Source: Methanobacteriota archaeon (GTDB taxonomy: Archaea > Halobacteriota > Methanomicrobia > Methanomicrobiales > Methanomicrobiaceae). From it: a stretch of 64,000 nt of DNA. A program made the position numbers and the translations under genes. Every line of letters starts with the position of its first letter. Positions within the stretch are counted from its first letter, which is position 1. Positions 39,450 through 49,736 of this stretch are shown piece after piece. Below the pieces are notes generated by a model, which did no database searches, was not told where the DNA came from, and saw only the letters and a program-made list of their open reading frames with translations. Location of the stretch: NCBI GenBank assembly GCA_016841485.1, contig JAENZA010000005.1:1-64000 (forward strand). Reading direction: 5' to 3'.

Positions 39450-39874
39450 ATCGTCACCCGCATCAGGGTGAGGGTGGCCTGCGTGAGGACGGCAATGATA
39501 ATGGCAAAGAAAAATCCGCAGACATTACGCGTAATCGCAAACCGCCCTCCGAGAAGATTGATCTCGACCGGCAACTGGATGACGCCCACCGTCACCCAGG
39601 CAATGATAAAGGCTGTAACAGCGGTGAGGCTGATGCCGATGTTCAGGAGCTCTCCTCCGATGACATAACTGGTGACCGGATTTCCTGCGGCAACACTGCC
39701 GATCGTGGCCCCTGCGATTGGATCGGCAACGGGATTTCCGGTAAAGACCAGTTCATACATCTCCGGGGGGATGACCGTCAGGGCAAGGCTGATGAGGAGA
39801 ATGATACCGAGGATCTGGGGGATGATCTGCAGAAATGTCCTGTATGTCTTGAAGGCGCTGCTCCGCACGTCCAT
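39446..39874 (-). CDS. Permease, N-terminal half of an ArsP/DUF318-like split transporter
   Basis: VFTGNPVADPIAGATIGSVAAGNPVTSYVIGGELL; ATGA overlap with next gene. Confidence 0.65.
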   Translation of the reverse strand: MDVRSSAFKTYRTFLQIIPQILGIILLISLALTVIPPEMYELVFTGNPVADPIAGATIGSVAAGNPVTSYVIGGELLNIGISLTAVTAFIIAWVTVGVIQLPVEINLLGGRFAITRNVCGFFFAIIIAVLTQATLTLMRVTI

Positions 39875-40123
39875 ATAAGGGATACTTAGGTGCGAGCCCT
39901 CAAAATAGGTGGGTACAACGGCGTGGTCCGGTGGGATCTCTAAGAGTACGACCCACGTGATACTCCATTGTCCTTACCGGTCGTTGCCCGGTCATGAAAG
40001 CCATGCGTCGTGTTGTGCCTGTGTATGGCGGGCCGGGCTCCTGATCCTGAGAGGGTGAGAGTCGCCATCCCCCCTTGATGCCGACTCTCCTCTCCCCTGG
40101 TCGCGATAAAAAAAGGCTGGTGT

Positions 40124-40579
40124 CTACCAGACTTCCGGGAATGCCATGTTCGTATACATGTCTTCCAGGCGTGCCTTGTGGTGCGACTCCATGTTTGCAA
40201 GGTTGGTGAAGATCTCCTTCTGCTGGGGTGTGGTGCTCAGGTTGGCAAGTTCCTGGTACATGTCCCTGGAGAATTCCTCCTTTTTGATGGCAAGTGTAAT
40301 GCCGTCGGCAGGCTTCATCTTCGTCGTCATGGTCGGCAGATCGAGGGTCTCGGATATCTTGTAGTCCTTTGCCTCGTCGAACTCAAGGGCGGTGATGGGT
40401 TTTGTAAGGAACTCCTCAAGGGTCTCCCGGTGTTTGCGTTCCTCCTCTGCAAGCTCGCCAAAGATCTTCTTCAGTGTTTCATCCTTCGTGCAGCCCTCGA
40501 TCTCACGGTAGAATGTGTAGGATTCGACTTCCTTTTCGATTGCTCCTGATAATATACTCCTGTACTCTTCTTTTTTCAT
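40124..40579 (-). CDS. Rubrerythrin/ferritin-like protein
   Basis: EKEVESYTFYREIEGCTKDETLKKIFGELAEEERKHRETLEEF; second EFSRDMYQELA...ANMESHHKARLE. Confidence 0.85.
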   Translation of the reverse strand: MKKEEYRSILSGAIEKEVESYTFYREIEGCTKDETLKKIFGELAEEERKHRETLEEFLTKPITALEFDEAKDYKISETLDLPTMTTKMKPADGITLAIKKEEFSRDMYQELANLSTTPQQKEIFTNLANMESHHKARLEDMYTNMAFPEVW

Positions 40580-40802
40580 TGGTATCCCCCCAAAAGAGGA
40601 TGAGGTAGTAGTGCTGGTGATGATATAAAAAATATTGCCGGCCGCGACGGCCTCCCGGAGAGTGCGGTATACGTCATGCCCGGGAGGCCGGTTCTGCGCT
40701 GTCCAATTCCCTCCTATCGGCCATGGGGCACATTCTGCCCGAAAACATGGATTTTTGGCGCTGGTAAAAGCCTTAAAATCGTTTTATTGAGGGTAGCGGG
40801 AG

Positions 40803-40850
40803 ATAATTGGCGTTCATATATGATTTGAACGGTAAATATTCGCCAATTAT
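40803..40850. repeat. Nested inverted repeat upstream of ablA
   Basis: ATAATTGGCG...CGCCAATTAT perfect 10-bp arms enclosing CGTTCA...TGAACG. Confidence 0.7.
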
Positions 40851-41032
40851 TAAATTAATTGGGTTATATTTCTTCAATCTACGTATTGCAGGCAAAAATG
40901 CGTCTATATCACTCTCCCCTGCCGTTGTGCATCCCGTTCCGGGATCTGAAGATGGTCCGGGCATATGCCTCAAAATGGGCGTATTTTTGCGTTATTCGCC
41001 AAATTTTTGCGTTTTTTCCTGAAGACTTATAA

Positions 41033-41070
41033 GGGTTTGTCCAGATAGACTTATGGACCAGGGCAAACCC
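41033..41070 (+). repeat. Leader hairpin upstream of ablA (GGGTTTGTCC...GGAC..CAAACCC)
   Basis: GGGTTTG/CAAACCC outer arms and GTCC/GGAC inner arms, 14 nt before the ATG at 41084. Confidence 0.55.
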
Positions 41071-41083
41071 AGGAACCATTTTC

Positions 41084-42397
41084 ATGCATGTGTACTCATC
41101 AAACCAGAAAATAATCGCAGAACGCATCGATCCCGAAACTCTCAAATCAAACTGGAAAGACTGGAAGTGGCAGACCGGGCATTCCATACGTGACATGTCC
41201 ACCTTCGAACGTCTCCTTGGCATCGAGTTCCCCGATGAACGCCGGAAAGAACTTGAAGAGACCATCGCACTGTTTCCTCTCTGTATCACTCCATATTACC
41301 TCTCTCTCATCGAGGCGGGTGACTATGACAACGATCCCGTGTTTATGCAGGCATTCCCGTCCGTCTCGGAACTGATCGTCGAGGATTACGATATGCCTGA
41401 TCCCCTTGCCGAGGACACCGACAGCCCCGTCCCCTGTATCACCCACCGGTATCCCGACAGGGTGCTCTTTCTTGTAAGCAATGTCTGCGCCATGTACTGC
41501 CGGCACTGCACCAGAAAACGCAAAGTCGGGGATATCGATTCAATCCCTGATGCATCGGACATACGAAAGGCGATTGCATACATTGCCGCTCATCCGCAGA
41601 TCCGCGATGTTCTCCTTTCCGGCGGCGACCCGCTGATGCTCCCTGATGAGTATCTTGACTGGATCCTCTCCGAACTCTCCGCAATCGAACATGTTGAGGT
41701 GATCCGCATCGGGACACGGGTGCCGGTCGTGCTGCCGTACAGGATTACGGATGAACTTGTAGACGTCCTGCGTCGCCATCATCCGCTCTATATCAACACT
41801 CATTTCAACCATCCGCGGGAGATCACCGCATCCTCAAAAGAGGCTCTGAAAAAACTCGCCGATGCGGGCATTCCTCTCGGGAACCAGACGGTGCTTCTAG
41901 CCGGCGTCAATGACTGTCCGCGCATCATGAAGAGCCTTGTCCATAAACTCGTCCGCAACAGGGTGCGTCCCTACTACCTGTACCAGTGCGATCTCTCCGA
42001 AGGGCTTGCTCATTTCCGGACCCCTGTGGGAAAAGGCATCGAGATCATCGAGAGCCTTATAGGGCATACCAGTGGGTTTGCCGTCCCGACCTATGTCATC
42101 GACGCCCCCGGTGGTGCGGGGAAGATCCCGGTAATGCCCAACTACCTGATCTCGTGGTCGACGAACAAAGTGGTCTTGCGCAATTACGAGGGCGTCATCT
42201 CGACATACCGTGAACCCGACTGCTACCGCAATGTCTTCTGCGACCGGAAGTGCGAGCAATGTACCCTGCAGCTCAAACTCGACGATGCCGACGAATCGGA
42301 ATCGGTGGGGATTGCAAAACTGCTCAGCGACTATGACGAGACGATCCTCCTCGTCCCGCAGGACAACGAACGTATGGACCGCAGGGATGACGACTGA
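41084..42397 (+). CDS. ablA: Lysine 2,3-aminomutase
   Basis: Radical [39 protein letters not shown]. Confidence 0.95.
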   Translation: MHVYSSNQKIIAERIDPETLKSNWKDWKWQTGHSIRDMSTFERLLGIEFPDERRKELEETIALFPLCITPYYLSLIEAGDYDNDPVFMQAFPSVSELIVEDYDMPDPLAEDTDSPVPCITHRYPDRVLFLVSNVCAMYCRHCTRKRKVGDIDSIPDASDIRKAIAYIAAHPQIRDVLLSGGDPLMLPDEYLDWILSELSAIEHVEVIRIGTRVPVVLPYRITDELVDVLRRHHPLYINTHFNHPREITASSKEALKKLADAGIPLGNQTVLLAGVNDCPRIMKSLVHKLVRNRVRPYYLYQCDLSEGLAHFRTPVGKGIEIIESLIGHTSGFAVPTYVIDAPGGAGKIPVMPNYLISWSTNKVVLRNYEGVISTYREPDCYRNVFCDRKCEQCTLQLKLDDADESESVGIAKLLSDYDETILLVPQDNERMDRRDDD

Positions 42398-43244
42398 CTG
42401 CATAACAACGATCGGGTCGTCGCTGATCCAGCACGGGCCGCTCAACAACCGTATCTACCTGATGAAACTCTCGCGACCGGATGCTGCTAAAATCGTCCCG
42501 AAACTCGATGATCTCGCATCTGCCGAGGGATATTCGAAGATCTTCGCGAAGGTTCCTGCTGGCACCGTTAAGGAATTCCTTGCCTCAGGGTACCGCATTG
42601 AAGCCCGCGTTCCCGGATTTTTCCATGGCGTTGAGGACGGGTTTTTTCTGGCGAAGTATTTCAGTCAGGACCGTCGGGAATCCGCGGAACCCGGAATCGG
42701 ACAGGTGGTGGCTGACGCCCTTGCGTGTGCCGGGAACCCCGGCGCCGCTAAGCCTTCTCCTGCATGGCACAGTGCAGAAGCAGGTCCTGCCGATGTGGGG
42801 GACCTCGCAGCGCTTTACGGGCAGGTCTTCGAGACCTATCCGTTTCCGATTGCAGACCCGGCCTATATCAGGGAGACGATGGACGATAATGTCCGATATT
42901 TTACGATCAGGGATGAAGGAACTCTGGTTGCCGCCTCTTCTGCGGAGATGGACATGCCATCGATGAATGCCGAGATGACCGATTTTGCCATCCTCCCGCC
43001 ATTTCGTGGACGGGGAATGTCGTCATCTCTTCTCCGGGATATGGAAGGAGCGATGGAACAGGAGGGGATACGCACCGCCTATACCATCGCCCGTGCCGGG
43101 TATCCTCCGGTCAATATCCTTTTTGCCCGTGCCGGCTATCGCTTTGGAGGGACGCTTGTCAATAACACCAGCATATGCGGCTCCTTTGAGAGCATGAACG
43201 TCTGGTATAAGGCCCTTGCCGACAGCCGCCGTGACAGGGCATGA
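42387..43244 (+). CDS. ablB: Beta-lysine N-acetyltransferase
   Basis: Start refined to [10 protein letters not shown] overlapping ablA; GNAT fold [21 protein letters not shown]. Confidence 0.9.
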   Translation: MTTDCITTIGSSLIQHGPLNNRIYLMKLSRPDAAKIVPKLDDLASAEGYSKIFAKVPAGTVKEFLASGYRIEARVPGFFHGVEDGFFLAKYFSQDRRESAEPGIGQVVADALACAGNPGAAKPSPAWHSAEAGPADVGDLAALYGQVFETYPFPIADPAYIRETMDDNVRYFTIRDEGTLVAASSAEMDMPSMNAEMTDFAILPPFRGRGMSSSLLRDMEGAMEQEGIRTAYTIARAGYPPVNILFARAGYRFGGTLVNNTSICGSFESMNVWYKALADSRRDRA

Positions 43245-43299
43245 ATTCGGGCAGGATTTCGTGAAAATTGTCTGCGGTCCGCCCTGTTTCACCGGTCGA

Positions 43300-43884
43300 T
43301 CACCCCTGCACACGGTAGGGTGCGACCGCCGTTTCCCAGATCTCTTTTGCCTCTTTGGAAGGATACCCGAGAAATGCCCTGGTATAGAATCCGTAGAGGA
43401 GCGTCGTTACCAGTCGTGTCAGTTCTTTGCAGTCGGCATCTGCCCGAATTCTTCCGTCCTCCTGCATCTGCATCAGAAAATGGTGCAGGATGTCCGCGTC
43501 CTTACGTGCATCCTCCTGTAAAAAATTTTTCAGGTTCGCATTGGTTATGGAAAGAAACATCAGTTCGAGCGAGAGGGTAAACCCGGCGCCAAGTGAAACT
43601 TCGACCGTCCTAAACAGTGCATCGAATACATCGAGATCAGTGGCAGTCCGGAATTCCTCCAGGAATTCCACCTCATATTTTCCCCGCGAATATTCGGCAG
43701 CCTGGACGAAGAGGTCCTCTTTTCCGGCAAAATAGGTGTAGATGGCGCCCTTGCTCACTCCCACGCCATCGGCGATATCGGCCATCGTCGTTTCCCGGTA
43801 GCCCTTCTTCATAAAGACTTCGAGAGCTGTCTCAATGATACGTCGCCTTGCCTCTTCCTTGTACTCCGGGACTACCTTTGGCAT
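43300..43884 (-). CDS. TetR family transcriptional regulator
   Basis: RRRIIETALEVFMKKGYRETTMADIADGVGVSKGAIYTYFAGKEDLF. Confidence 0.92.
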   Translation of the reverse strand: MPKVVPEYKEEARRRIIETALEVFMKKGYRETTMADIADGVGVSKGAIYTYFAGKEDLFVQAAEYSRGKYEVEFLEEFRTATDLDVFDALFRTVEVSLGAGFTLSLELMFLSITNANLKNFLQEDARKDADILHHFLMQMQEDGRIRADADCKELTRLVTTLLYGFYTRAFLGYPSKEAKEIWETAVAPYRVQG

Positions 43885-43923
43885 ATGTTGTGTTCTTTGC
43901 GTTCTTTTCCTATAACTATATCG

Positions 43924-43967
43924 TGTTCACAAAAATGACCATAAATATTAATAATGAACATGTTTCA
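43924..43967. promoter_or_regulatory. Candidate TetR operator region
   Basis: TGTTCA (43924-43929), TGAACA (43955-43960) and TGAACATGTTTCA (43955-43967) around an ATAAATATTAATAA A/T-rich element in the divergent intergenic region. Confidence 0.45.
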
Positions 43968-44042
43968 CTCTTACTCGGATCAAGCAGGAGATAACAACCA
44001 TAATAAGAATCCGGGTCATTGACACAATCAGGAGAGGAATAT

Positions 44043-45260
44043 ATGAAGCTGAAGGGAATCGTTGCCGTACTCTGCATTGCGGCGCTCTGTATCGTCCCGG
44101 CACTTGCCGGGCTCAATGAACCTACGGTGATCATCACCGATACGGAAGTGACGCCCGCGGTGCTGATGCCCGGTGATACCGGGGTCATTACGGTAACACT
44201 GAAAAACACCGCGAAGGCGTCGCTGACCACGACCGCCACCACCCAGACGACGACAAGCACCGAGGTCAACCCGACCATCAACAGCGTCTATCTTGACGGC
44301 GGCAGGGATATCAAGGTCCTGGGCGGAAACTCTCAATATTCGGGTGATCTTGGTCCCGATCAGTCCATCCGGCTTTCGTTTTTCATCAGGGCTCCGGAGA
44401 CGGACGGCATTTATTTCCCTACACTGCGGGTACGGGTGCAGGGCGCAGAGAGCCTCCTCTACCCGATACCGGTCAATGTGAATGTGCCGGTCTCGGTCAT
44501 AAAGAAGCCCATGCTTCTGATCAGCCAGTCCGGGCCTGAGTATGTCGAACCAGGTGACGAGGTTACGGTGACACTCATGGTCTATAACAGCGGGCAGAGC
44601 CCGGCGGATGATATATTCATCCGCGTCTCGGAGGAGGACCCCTCCCTTGCCCCGAAGACCTCGGGGTCATTTCATGTGGAACGGCTCGATTCGAACGCAT
44701 CGACGGACCTCGTACTCTCCCTGATCACCGATACCGACCTCGAACCCGGCATCCGCGAACTTGCGCTGGATGTGGGCTATTACACGGTGGACGGTGTGCA
44801 GGTCGCCCAGGCCGATGCCGTCTCCCTCGACATTCGTGGCCGTGCAAAGCTTGGCATTGCCTCGATAAAGACCGACCCGGTCCGGGTGATGCAGGGGGAC
44901 CAGTACGACCTCATCATCCGCCTTGAAAATACCGGCACCGGTGATGCGACCTCCACGAAGGCGGAGATAGACCTCCCGTTTTCAGGCAATAAGGAATCGT
45001 TTATAGGGAAGATCAAACCGGATAACGACGCTCCGGCGGTCTTCACCCTTGATGCGGACGAAGCCCGCGATTATGACTATACCCTGACCGTCACCTATGA
45101 GGACGACTGGGGGGCGCATACGGAGAAGTTCCCCCTGACCATGCCTGTCCGGTCGAAAGGAGACGGCGGAATGATTATCTTTGGTGTGGTCCTGATTGCC
45201 CTCGTTGCGGCCGGAGCCTGGTACTACTTTGTCTATCGGAAAAAGGAAGAACAGGACTGA
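44043..45260 (+). CDS. COG1361-like secreted, membrane-anchored protein of ABC export system
   Basis: Start refined to MKLKGIVAVLCIAALCIVPALA; TPAVLMPGDTGVITVTLKNT; C-terminal TM. Confidence 0.8.
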   Translation: MKLKGIVAVLCIAALCIVPALAGLNEPTVIITDTEVTPAVLMPGDTGVITVTLKNTAKASLTTTATTQTTTSTEVNPTINSVYLDGGRDIKVLGGNSQYSGDLGPDQSIRLSFFIRAPETDGIYFPTLRVRVQGAESLLYPIPVNVNVPVSVIKKPMLLISQSGPEYVEPGDEVTVTLMVYNSGQSPADDIFIRVSEEDPSLAPKTSGSFHVERLDSNASTDLVLSLITDTDLEPGIRELALDVGYYTVDGVQVAQADAVSLDIRGRAKLGIASIKTDPVRVMQGDQYDLIIRLENTGTGDATSTKAEIDLPFSGNKESFIGKIKPDNDAPAVFTLDADEARDYDYTLTVTYEDDWGAHTEKFPLTMPVRSKGDGGMIIFGVVLIALVAAGAWYYFVYRKKEEQD

Positions 45261-45266
45261 GCATTA

Positions 45267-46481
45267 ATGTTTGAGAACCTCGGGGTCTCGGTCTTTCTTG
45301 CGGCGCGGGCCCTGCAGCGGGGCGGCAGGGGCAGGGTCCTGATGAATATCATCGTCATCGCCTTTGTCTTTACCAACATGATCTTCCTCCCCTCGGTCAT
45401 TTCAGGCGCGGTGGAGTCGTACAATGTCCAGACCATTGACTTCATGACCTCGGATATCGTGATTCAGCCGCGAGAGGACGAACGGTACATCGAGGATGCC
45501 GATACGCTCCTCAACCGGATCAACAGAATCCCTGGGGTCGTCCGGGCATCCGCACGTTTCTCCATGCCGGCATCGGTGGATTTCGAGGAGAATACGGTCT
45601 CCATTGAAGTCAAGGCCTTCGACCCGCGTGATGAGGTGGAGGTCACCAAGATTCACGAGTATATGAATGACGGGAATTACCTCGGCAGCGGGGACCGTGA
45701 CGAGATCCTTCTCGGGGTGCTTGTGACCGGCCATGAGGACAAATCGAAGGATTTCTATGATTCGCTCGGCGGTGCAGCCGTCGGGGATGTGGTCACGGTC
45801 AGGTACGCAAACGGAGTGGTCCGTGACTACAGAATAAAGGGAATCGTCCAGACGAAATCCTATATCGCCGACTACATGGCGTTTGTGACCGCGGATGAGA
45901 TGGACGGCGTCCTCGGGGGAACTGAGCCGAACACCCGGGCGACCGAGATCCTCGTCAAGGCGACCGATGACGCCGACCTGGATGCCCTCAAACGCATGAT
46001 TCTCAGTTTCGGGGTGGGAGAAGAGGTGAAGACCTGGGAGGACGCGACCTCGGATATTGTCGGCGAATCCGTCGAATCCTTCAACATCATCAATAATATC
46101 ACCATCATAGGAAGCCTCATCATCGCAATTGTGCTCATCTTCATCCTCATGACGATCAAGACCTTCAACAACAGAAAGCAGATTGGCATCCTAAAAGCGA
46201 TCGGGATAAAAAAGAGTGTCATCATCAATTCCTATGTGATGCAGGTGATCTTCATCTGCACCTTCGGGGTGATCCTCGGTCTCTTGATCATCGAGGGCAT
46301 GGTGCTCTACTTCACCGCATTTCCCATCGAGTTTCCGGACGGGACGGTCACCCCGATTGTGGATGTGAGCATGCTCATCGAAAATACCATCATGCTCTAC
46401 ATATCCTCGGCGATTGCCGGGTTTATTCCTGCATGGCGGATAACGAACGAAAATATCCTTGATGCGATGAGGGGTGCCTGA
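45267..46481 (+). CDS. MacB/FtsX-type ABC transporter permease
   Basis: Four TMs; IKTFNNRKQIGILKAIGIKKSVIINSYVMQ. Confidence 0.9.
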   Translation: MFENLGVSVFLAARALQRGGRGRVLMNIIVIAFVFTNMIFLPSVISGAVESYNVQTIDFMTSDIVIQPREDERYIEDADTLLNRINRIPGVVRASARFSMPASVDFEENTVSIEVKAFDPRDEVEVTKIHEYMNDGNYLGSGDRDEILLGVLVTGHEDKSKDFYDSLGGAAVGDVVTVRYANGVVRDYRIKGIVQTKSYIADYMAFVTADEMDGVLGGTEPNTRATEILVKATDDADLDALKRMILSFGVGEEVKTWEDATSDIVGESVESFNIINNITIIGSLIIAIVLIFILMTIKTFNNRKQIGILKAIGIKKSVIINSYVMQVIFICTFGVILGLLIIEGMVLYFTAFPIEFPDGTVTPIVDVSMLIENTIMLYISSAIAGFIPAWRITNENILDAMRGA

Positions 46482-47170
46482 TGATCTCCGCACACAACCT
46501 GAAGAAGGTCTACAGGATGGGCCTTGTGGAGGTGCATGCCTTAAACGGCGTCTCTCTCGATATCAGAACCGGGGAATTTATCGGGATCATGGGGTCATCC
46601 GGCTCCGGGAAGTCTACCCTCCTGCATATGCTCGGACTCCTGGACGATCCCACCGAAGGGGAGATCATGATCGGCGGTCAGGATGTCCTGGAATTCTCCG
46701 ACAGCCGGAAAGGCCGTTTCCGGCTCAATAATTTTGGGTTCATCTTCCAGGATTATGCCCTGGTACCGGAGCTCACGGCCATTGAGAATGTCATTCTTCC
46801 CTCCATCGCCCGGGGGACTGCCCTCCCCGATGCCTATGCAGCCGGCTGTGAATACCTGGATCATGTGGAGCTCTACGAGAGGAGGGATCACCTTCCTGCC
46901 GAACTGTCAGGAGGGGAACAGCAGCGGGTGGCCATCGCCCGCGCACTGGTGAACAGCCCCGACGTTCTCTTTGCCGATGAACCGTGTGCCAATCTCGACA
47001 GCGAAAATTCACGGGTGGTGCTCGACCTCTTCAGGCAGATAAACAGGGATTTTTCCCAGACAGTGATCATGGTCTCTCACGAGGACTGGCATAAGGAGTA
47101 TTTTAACCGGGTAATTAGGCTCCGGGACGGGAAGATCGAACGGGAGGAGACCATCAGGCATGACGGCTAA
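46481..47170 (+). CDS. ABC transporter ATP-binding protein (LolD/MacB type)
   Basis: GSSGSGKSTLLHMLG, ELSGGEQQRVAIARAL, LFADEP. Confidence 0.95.
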   Translation: MISAHNLKKVYRMGLVEVHALNGVSLDIRTGEFIGIMGSSGSGKSTLLHMLGLLDDPTEGEIMIGGQDVLEFSDSRKGRFRLNNFGFIFQDYALVPELTAIENVILPSIARGTALPDAYAAGCEYLDHVELYERRDHLPAELSGGEQQRVAIARALVNSPDVLFADEPCANLDSENSRVVLDLFRQINRDFSQTVIMVSHEDWHKEYFNRVIRLRDGKIEREETIRHDG

Positions 47171-47202
47171 TGGAAGAAGAGGATAGGGGATGGAAAAAAA
47201 GG

Positions 47203-47712
47203 TTATCGCTGGATTTTCTCGATGGTCATTCGGCATGAGGGGTCGCCCATGCACATATGCCTGTCCGAGGTGAGGCGGTAATCAGGGTTCAGGCTCTCCG
47301 TTGCCGCCGTGACATAGGCATTGCAGTGCTCGCACGTCTGGCGCGCCTCCGTCCTGAATCGTTCGGTGTTTGCAGCCATCGGGCATTCTTCGGTAATGAC
47401 AGTCGCCGCATCACCAGCCTCCGGGATGACCCGGCCACGCAGGTGGGGCCCCAGCACGATCGCTGAGATCTCACTGAGCGTTTCAGCTACCTCCACACCG
47501 GAATTGACACGGTATCCAAGGACTTTCGCGATATCCGCCTGTTTTTTCCCCATCTCCCGCCAGATCTCAGTTTCTACCTGGTCCATCTCCCTGCGCCGCT
47601 CCGGCACAACATTTCTGAATGCCTGGCCATAGGCGAACGGCACCATGTCTGCACACCGGGTCGCAATATCCCAGCGTCGTTCTGCCGGGATCTGGTTGAG
47701 TTTCTGTACCAT
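47203..47712 (-). CDS. Hypothetical Cys-containing protein
   Basis: 169 aa; ITEECPMAANTERFRTEARQTCEHCNAYV...MCMGDPSCRMTIEKIQR. Confidence 0.55.
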   Translation of the reverse strand: MVQKLNQIPAERRWDIATRCADMVPFAYGQAFRNVVPERRREMDQVETEIWREMGKKQADIAKVLGYRVNSGVEVAETLSEISAIVLGPHLRGRVIPEAGDAATVITEECPMAANTERFRTEARQTCEHCNAYVTAATESLNPDYRLTSDRHMCMGDPSCRMTIEKIQR

Positions 47713-48259
47713 CTCTTCTTCACCTCCCGGAAGGTCCTGACGACAGGCTGCGTCCCTTTTTTAGGGGGGTAGAATCCGGTTCTGTTGAAGACCGATACAA
47801 GGTGATTGGTTTTCCGGGACCGCGCTGGTGCCTGTCGATGTTCCTCCCGAAGATCACCCTTTCAGCGGATTCTCCGGCATTAAAGGTTGTGGTCAACTTT
47901 TATGAATGAACAGAAAAATGCCGCATTCTGTTGTTTATATCCCGAAAATCCGGTGATTATAAAGATAAGTGGAATGCGGGCCGTTCTTTGGGATGTCGGA
48001 CGAATTCCATGTTGTAAAGAAGTAATAGTAAGAAAAAACGATGAAATTTCCTGATGTATGCCCGTATTGTCTCCGCTCTATCGTCCGCTGCTCCTAACCC
48101 CTGCATCTCGTATCGTCGTCATCTTCGGATGGTTCGCTCTGCCCGGGCGGTTGGGTCATTGGTGTGGCAATGGCAGGAAAAGAGGTATATGCACAGGGCG
48201 CTGAGATAGAAATCAGGCGCCCGGGCTGGTCTGCAGGCGGGGCCTGAATGTGATCATCT

Positions 48260-48688
48260 ATGAGTGGCACGACCAGTGACTGTATTGATTTCAGCCTGAA
48301 ATTTGCGATGGCCGGCGGCATCCCCGCCCTCATCGAGGCAACGAAACGACAGATGACCGCGTGCGGTGTTCCGGATGCACGGGCAGAGAAGCTCTGTATC
48401 GTTATTGAGGAAATTTTTCTTGATATCCTTGAGAACGGGTACCCCCTCCATCGTGGGTACCTTGCCCTCTCGTGTTCCTATGAAGAAGGAGAACTATGTA
48501 TACGCATTACAGATCACGCCCGGCCACGGAATATTCTCCATGAGGACTCCCCGCTGTTCTCCCTCATCCAGTCCGCTGTCGATGAAGCGACCCATCTCCC
48601 AGCCGATGAAGGGAATGTGTATGAGATGAGGGCGTGGATTGCGTCGGAACCCTCTGCGGGGTGGGCTGTCCCGGCAGACAAGAGGTAG
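48260..48688 (+). CDS. RsbW/anti-sigma-type HATPase-like protein
   Basis: 142 aa; EKLCIVIEEIFLDILENGY ...GELCIRITDHARPRNI. Confidence 0.65.
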   Translation: MSGTTSDCIDFSLKFAMAGGIPALIEATKRQMTACGVPDARAEKLCIVIEEIFLDILENGYPLHRGYLALSCSYEEGELCIRITDHARPRNILHEDSPLFSLIQSAVDEATHLPADEGNVYEMRAWIASEPSAGWAVPADKR

Positions 48689-48774
48689 CTGTGGGTACCA
48701 TGTTCCATGCATGCGCCGGTATGCGCTCTCATTCGGCAATACTATTATTGTATCCCCTTGTCATACCAGAGTCC

Positions 48775-48999
48775 ATGGACCCGATCCTGAAGGCGCAAAA
48801 AAGTTTTAATGGCGTGCAGATCATTTTCCTCTCCGGCGAAATCACCCATTCCGTCCTTTATAGTTATGAAAACATGATCGAGATGGAAATCAATGTGTCA
48901 AGCCTCCTGGAGCATCCGGAGTATTATGGCGTCAACCCTGACGGTCGCATTGTACGGACGGATTTCTGTAAAATGGATCTGCACTCCTGCGAAGAGTGA
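48775..48999 (+). CDS. Small hypothetical protein
   Basis: Internal start MDPILKAQKSFNGVQIIFLSGEITHSVLY; small ORF in a plausible coding position. Confidence 0.35.
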   Translation: MDPILKAQKSFNGVQIIFLSGEITHSVLYSYENMIEMEINVSSLLEHPEYYGVNPDGRIVRTDFCKMDLHSCEE

Positions 49000-49047
49000 T
49001 CCCTGCACCGGTCTGGTAATGGGACGGATGCCCTCTTAGCGGCCTCC

Positions 49048-49731
49048 TTATGGTGCCGGTTCCGGGATATCCTCTTCCTTCTCCTCGTCCTTGAATCCCT
49101 CATAGATTCTGTCGACGAATTCGACACGGGTGGCGATGAGGATCTCGTCGCTCTCTTTTACCGTCGGATTCTCATTGTACAGGAGAAAATCGCTGTTTCT
49201 GTAGACGCCGATGAAGGCACTGTTTTTGGGGAGTTTAATCTCCGAGAGCTCCGTTTCCTCGAACTTCTTGCCTGCAATCGCGCTGATGAAACGGACATCC
49301 CCCCGCATCATGGTCGAAAGCTCAATGGTGTCGATGCCGCGGAGCGTATGGAAGATACTGTTGGACGTCGTCTGCGGCGAATTGACGACATGGTGGAACC
49401 CGAGCCGCTTGGCAACCGTCATGAATCCCACGTCTTCGGTCGTGATGATGATGTCGGGGACGTTGAAGACCTTGGCGATGAGGCCGATGATGATGTTGTC
49501 CTGGTCATGGTCGGTGCAGGCGACGATTGCATCCGCCTTCTCGATTTCCGCCTTCTCCAGGATGTCAGGTCTGGTCCCCTCGGCATTGATCACGGTGCAG
49601 TCGAGGGTCTCGGACAGCTCTTTTGCAAGAGCGTCGTTTCTTTCAATCAGTATGACTTCCGAACCGGTCCTGATCAGTATTTTCGCCAGGTTGATACCGA
49701 GGGCCGTGCCCTCAACGATGATGACCCGCAT
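49048..49731 (-). CDS. trkA: TrkA potassium-uptake NAD-binding subunit
   Basis: MRVIIVEGTALGINLAKILIRTGSEVILIERN; RCK_N/RCK_C layout. Confidence 0.9.
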   Translation of the reverse strand: MRVIIVEGTALGINLAKILIRTGSEVILIERNDALAKELSETLDCTVINAEGTRPDILEKAEIEKADAIVACTDHDQDNIIIGLIAKVFNVPDIIITTEDVGFMTVAKRLGFHHVVNSPQTTSNSIFHTLRGIDTIELSTMMRGDVRFISAIAGKKFEETELSEIKLPKNSAFIGVYRNSDFLLYNENPTVKESDEILIATRVEFVDRIYEGFKDEEKEEDIPEPAP

Positions 49732-49736
49732 AGTTG

